From assembly GCA_029959615.1 (NCBI GenBank), contig JASCOD010000005.1, positions 62,001-126,000 on the forward strand: a DNA stretch of 64,000 nt, given 5' to 3'. Positions 61,157 to 64,000 of this stretch are shown here, one piece after another (the stretch's first letter is position 1; the number at the start of each line of letters is the position of its first letter). Below the pieces are notes generated by a model, which was given only the letters and a program-made list of their open reading frames with translations, did no database searches and had not been told where the DNA came from. A program made the position numbers and the translations under genes. This DNA is from Flavobacteriaceae bacterium PS02338. Lineage in GTDB: Bacteria; Bacteroidota; Bacteroidia; Sphingobacteriales; Sphingobacteriaceae.

Positions 61157-61191
61157 AAACAGTTAACCAAATCACCAATTTAAACAATTAA
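61157..61191. repeat. Right copy of the 35-bp direct repeat
   Basis: This copy begins AAACAGTTAACCAAATCA and ends AACAATTAA, as does the left copy at 60730-60764. It lies 25 bp before the cdaA start codon. Only four internal positions differ. Confidence 0.85.
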
Positions 61192-61216
61192 ACTATAATG
61201 TCTATCTTGTACACCA

Positions 61217-62008
61217 ATGAAGAGCCTTGATTTCGATTTCTTAAATATTACATGGATTGATGCCATTGATGTCGCCCTAGTTGCCATTCTAATTTATTAT
61301 ATCTACAGCCTAATCCGCAATACACTAGCTGTAAACCTAGTACTGGGAATGATAATTATCGTATTAGTGTACTACATTGTGAAGGGCCTACACATGGAAT
61401 TGCTGGAAGCCATCATCAATAAGTTCATGAGTGTAGGAATTTTAGCCATGGTAATTATATTTCAACCCGAAATAAGACGCTTTCTACTACACATCGGAAA
61501 AACAACCTTTTTACAAAAAAACAAAGCCTGGTGGGGATACCTTTTCGGTAATAAGAGTGCAGAACAAGACAATCTTTTACGTATCAAACCAATTATAGAT
61601 GCCTGTAAAAGCATGAAAAAGTCTCGCACAGGTGCCTTAATGGTTTTTGTAAAGTATTATGATGATGAGTTTTTCACCAACAGTTGCGAACTAATTGACA
61701 GTAAAATATCTAAGCGTTTATTAGAAAGTATCTTCCAAAAACATAGCCCCTTACACGACGGTGCGGTGGTAATTTCTGAAAATAAAATCAAAAGTGCGAG
61801 CTGTATTCTCCCATTAACTGACAACAACAAACTTCCTGCCCAATTTGGTTTAAGGCACAGAGCTGGAATTGGTGTTTCTGAAGCTACCGATGCTGTTGCG
61901 GTCATTATTTCTGAAGAAACCGGAGAAATCGCCTACGCTAAGCAAGGTCGTGTACGTATGAACGTATCTTTCGGAGAACTAGAGAAATTACTGAACAAGG
62001 ATTTTTAA
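61217..62008 (+). CDS. cdaA: Diadenylate cyclase CdaA
   Basis: The 263-residue protein has three N-terminal membrane helices (about 10-90) and a DAC domain (about 110-255). The DGA motif is Asp181-Gly-Ala183 in PLHDGAVVI and the RHR motif is Arg213-His-Arg215 in FGLRHRAG. It makes cyclic di-AMP from two ATP, a second messenger for envelope and potassium homeostasis. Conserved folP-cdaA proximity supports the call. An ATG at 61198 is in another frame, so 61217 is the start. Confidence 0.95.
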   Translation: MKSLDFDFLNITWIDAIDVALVAILIYYIYSLIRNTLAVNLVLGMIIIVLVYYIVKGLHMELLEAIINKFMSVGILAMVIIFQPEIRRFLLHIGKTTFLQKNKAWWGYLFGNKSAEQDNLLRIKPIIDACKSMKKSRTGALMVFVKYYDDEFFTNSCELIDSKISKRLLESIFQKHSPLHDGAVVISENKIKSASCILPLTDNNKLPAQFGLRHRAGIGVSEATDAVAVIISEETGEIAYAKQGRVRMNVSFGELEKLLNKDF

Positions 62009-62076
62009 TTGATTGAATCTTGTAAAGTTGGAAGGTTGTAATGTTACTTAGTTGCATTTACAATCAGCATAGCTTT

Positions 62077-62097
62077 TCTCTCCCTTTTGGGGAGAGA
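62077..62097. repeat. CTCTCCC-TTTTG-GGGAGAG hairpin repeat
   Basis: TCTCTCCC and GGGAGAGA form an 8-bp perfect stem with a TTTTG loop, followed by GCCGAAGGCAGAGA. This is a common intergenic repeat in Bacteroidota. It lies 68 bp after the cdaA stop and may act as a weak transcript end. Confidence 0.65.
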
Positions 62098-62153
62098 TGC
62101 CGAAGGCAGAGAAGGCTCAACAAACTTTTTCTTCTTAATCTGCATCAATTTTC

Positions 62154-62161
62154 TATTTTTG
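62154..62161 (+). promoter_or_regulatory. Candidate -7 element for the YfhO-like gene
   Basis: TATTTTTG matches TAnnTTTG 19 bp before the start codon. A clear -33 box was not found. Confidence 0.45.
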
Positions 62162-62180
62162 GGCTGAGTTAAAATTTAAT

Positions 62181-64000
62181 ATGAATAATTGGTTCAATAA
62201 AAATGGCATTCATTTAGCCATTCTAGCAGCGTTCGTTGTTATCTGTTTCGTTTATTTCAGTCCAGTTTTGCAAGGTAAAGCACCTGCACAAAGTGATGTG
62301 ATCCAGTCTAAAGCCATGCAAAAAGAAATCATGGAATATAAAGACAAGGATGGCAAAGGACCACTTTGGACTAATCAAATGTTCGGTGGTATGCCCGCTT
62401 ATCAAATTTGGGTTGAATATGCTTACAACGGCGCAACTTACGGTATTGCCTTAATCACAAGAGTGCTACCTAATCCTATAGGTACGGTATTATTGTTATT
62501 AATAGGCGCCTATTTCTTATTTATTACATTAAAAGTAAATCCGTGGCTAGCAGCAGCAGGTGCCATAGCCTTTGCGTTTACTACTTATAATTTCGTATTA
62601 ATTGCTACCGGACACAGCAATAAAGCCTTAGCAATTGGCTTTTTTGCACCAATTATTGCAAGCATTTTAATGACTTTGCGGGGCAGATACCTACTAGGTG
62701 CAAGCTTAACCGCACTGTTTTTAGCGTTAGAGATTAGAGCTAACCACGTTCAAATGACCTATTACCTTGCACTTTCATTGTTAATTTTAGTAGGAATAGA
62801 ACTTTATCAGGCATATAAAAACAAAACACTTCCTGCATTTGGAAAAGCAATTGGCTTTTTAGGCGGAGCTGTAGCTATTGCTGTAATGATTAATGCCAGC
62901 TTATTATGGACAACTGCTGAATATGCTGCAGAAACCAATCGTGGCAAATCTAATTTGACCGCAACAGATGCTGGAAATAAAGAAAAAGCAGGTATGAGCA
63001 AAGATTATGCTTATGCATGGAGCCAAGGTGTGGGAGAGAGTTTCACCTTCTTAATACCTAATTTGTACGGTGGTGCTACCGGAATTGATGAGCTGGTAAA
63101 ACCAGAAAGCAATTTATATAAAGCCGTTGCCGCTGATTTTTCTGGCGGTGATCCCGGACAAACCACTCAAATTATTCAGCAATTGGCACAAGGTTTTAAC
63201 TTACAAGAATACTGGGGCGAAAAACCTGGTACTTCTGGAGGATATTACTTTGGTGCTATTGTATGTTTCTTATACATCTTTGGTTTATTTATAGTTCGTA
63301 GTAGAATAAAATGGTGGATTTTAGCAACTACTATCTTGTTCATGTTACTTTCTTTTGGTAAAAACTTCCCACTAGTATCCGACTTATTCTATGATTACTT
63401 TCCTCTTTACAATAAGTTTAGAGCAGTAGAATCTATCCTAGCAGTAGTGGGTTTAATGGTTCCTATCTTAGCTTTCTTAGCTTTAAAAGAAGCACAAGAA
63501 GGAAATATCGAACAAAAACAGTTGATAAAGAAATTGACTTGGTCCGCAGGTATAACTGGCGGTTTTGCACTAATTGTTGCTCTTGTGCCTACTTTATTTT
63601 TCAGTTTTAAAACCAACAACCATGCTGAAATTGTACAAGCCTTAACTCAAGCCTTACAAAACAATGCTTCAGCTGCTCAAAAACTAACCAATGCCTTAGT
63701 TGAAGACCGTGCGGCTATCGCCCGTGCTGATGCTTTCCGAGCGTTCTTATTTATTGTGATTGGCTATGCTATTGTTTGGGCTTTCATTACCAAAAAACTA
63801 AACACGCAATTAGCGTTTGGTTTGTTAGCATTCGCTGTTTTAATTGACATGTGGCAAGTAGACAGAAAGTATCTGAACAACAAAAACTTCGAAAGCAAAT
63901 CTACATTAGCAAATTATTTCCAGCCTAGAGATGTAGATACTTTTATTTCTAGCGATAAAGATCCTAACTTCCGTGTTTACGACCAAAGTATCAATACTTT
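62181..64000 (+). CDS. YfhO-family multi-spanning membrane protein (3' partial)
   Basis: The frame opens at ATG 62181 and has no stop before the right edge, so about 606 residues are visible. There are many membrane helices (first at about 12-30). A periplasmic loop after the first helix has LWTNQMFGGMPAYQIW, typical of YfhO-like proteins in Bacteroidota. In Bacillus, YfhO is a glycosyltransferase for lipoteichoic acid glycosylation. In Bacteroidota the role is not established. It has its own candidate promoter and follows cdaA by 172 bp. Confidence 0.85.
   Translation, partial: MNNWFNKNGIHLAILAAFVVICFVYFSPVLQGKAPAQSDVIQSKAMQKEIMEYKDKDGKGPLWTNQMFGGMPAYQIWVEYAYNGATYGIALITRVLPNPIGTVLLLLIGAYFLFITLKVNPWLAAAGAIAFAFTTYNFVLIATGHSNKALAIGFFAPIIASILMTLRGRYLLGASLTALFLALEIRANHVQMTYYLALSLLILVGIELYQAYKNKTLPAFGKAIGFLGGAVAIAVMINASLLWTTAEYAAETNRGKSNLTATDAGNKEKAGMSKDYAYAWSQGVGESFTFLIPNLYGGATGIDELVKPESNLYKAVAADFSGGDPGQTTQIIQQLAQGFNLQEYWGEKPGTSGGYYFGAIVCFLYIFGLFIVRSRIKWWILATTILFMLLSFGKNFPLVSDLFYDYFPLYNKFRAVESILAVVGLMVPILAFLALKEAQEGNIEQKQLIKKLTWSAGITGGFALIVALVPTLFFSFKTNNHAEIVQALTQALQNNASAAQKLTNALVEDRAAIARADAFRAFLFIVIGYAIVWAFITKKLNTQLAFGLLAFAVLIDMWQVDRKYLNNKNFESKSTLANYFQPRDVDTFISSDKDPNFRVYDQSINT

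Noticed and set aside
60649..61191. CRISPR array
   Set aside because: There are only two copies of each repeat, they are unequal in kind and spacing, and a full gene lies between them; no cas genes are present.
1..64000. tRNA or rRNA genes
   Set aside because: No cloverleaf-like or rRNA-like segments were noticed in the spacers; a tRNAscan run would settle this.

Overview
The window is a 64 kb stretch of AT-rich chromosome from a Bacteroidota bacterium, most likely a soil or plant-associated member of Sphingobacteriaceae close to Pedobacter. The evidence is a SusC/SusD pair, a propeller/Y_Y_Y sensor, a FecI/FecR/TonB-receptor cassette, an SDR-type L-threonine dehydrogenase, a BT_3928-like protein, a DUF1599-folP-cdaA neighbourhood, weak Shine-Dalgarno signals and several TAnnTTTG promoter elements of the Bacteroidetes type. 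The genus is an inference from gene content. I see no tRNA, rRNA, CRISPR array, insertion sequence or prophage.

Layout. 1-13.7 kb: a polysaccharide utilisation locus with a membrane sensor, SusC, SusD, an SGNH-type DUF4886 lipoprotein, a GH144-like glucanase lipoprotein, a GH3 beta-glucosidase and a secreted alpha/beta-hydrolase. The best reading is uptake and breakdown of beta-1,2-glucan. 13.7-16.6 kb: small proteins, YebC and threonine dehydrogenase. 16.7-21.6 kb: ECF sigma factor, FecR anti-sigma factor and an STN-type TonB receptor, with a possible antisense RNA terminator in the leader. 21.6-33.7 kb: a run of plus-strand genes for a predicted 3-keto (oxidative) glycoside pathway. It has a glucoside 3-dehydrogenase-like complex (small subunit, GMC flavoprotein, cytochrome c), two Gfo/Idh/MocA oxidoreductases, three TIM-barrel isomerase/epimerase-like proteins, a DUF1080 3-keto-disaccharide hydrolase, an SGNH hydrolase and an MFS permease. 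Five of the proteins carry twin-arginine-like or Sec signals, so much of the chemistry appears to be periplasmic.

33.8-49.4 kb: housekeeping and envelope genes (YdcF-like, lamin-tail protein, asd, ChaN/EreA-like protein, PBP4, GH20, GrpB, AsmA, M28 peptidase, methionine aminopeptidase). 49.5-54.2 kb: a TetR-controlled EmrAB/TolC-type efflux operon with a 26-bp perfect palindrome over its promoter. 54.6-64 kb: thioesterase, shikimate kinase, DinB, a lone DppB-type permease, a BT_3928-like protein, a PhyH dioxygenase, DUF1599, folP, a four-helix-bundle gene that looks inserted, cdaA (c-di-AMP synthase) and the first two thirds of a YfhO-like membrane protein cut by the window edge.

The candidates for something new are the exported 3-keto-glycoside pathway tied to a FecIR-controlled receptor, the putative decorated beta-1,2-glucan PUL, and the repeat-flanked four-helix-bundle insertion between folP and cdaA. 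Short palindromic repeats of several families fill many spacers.
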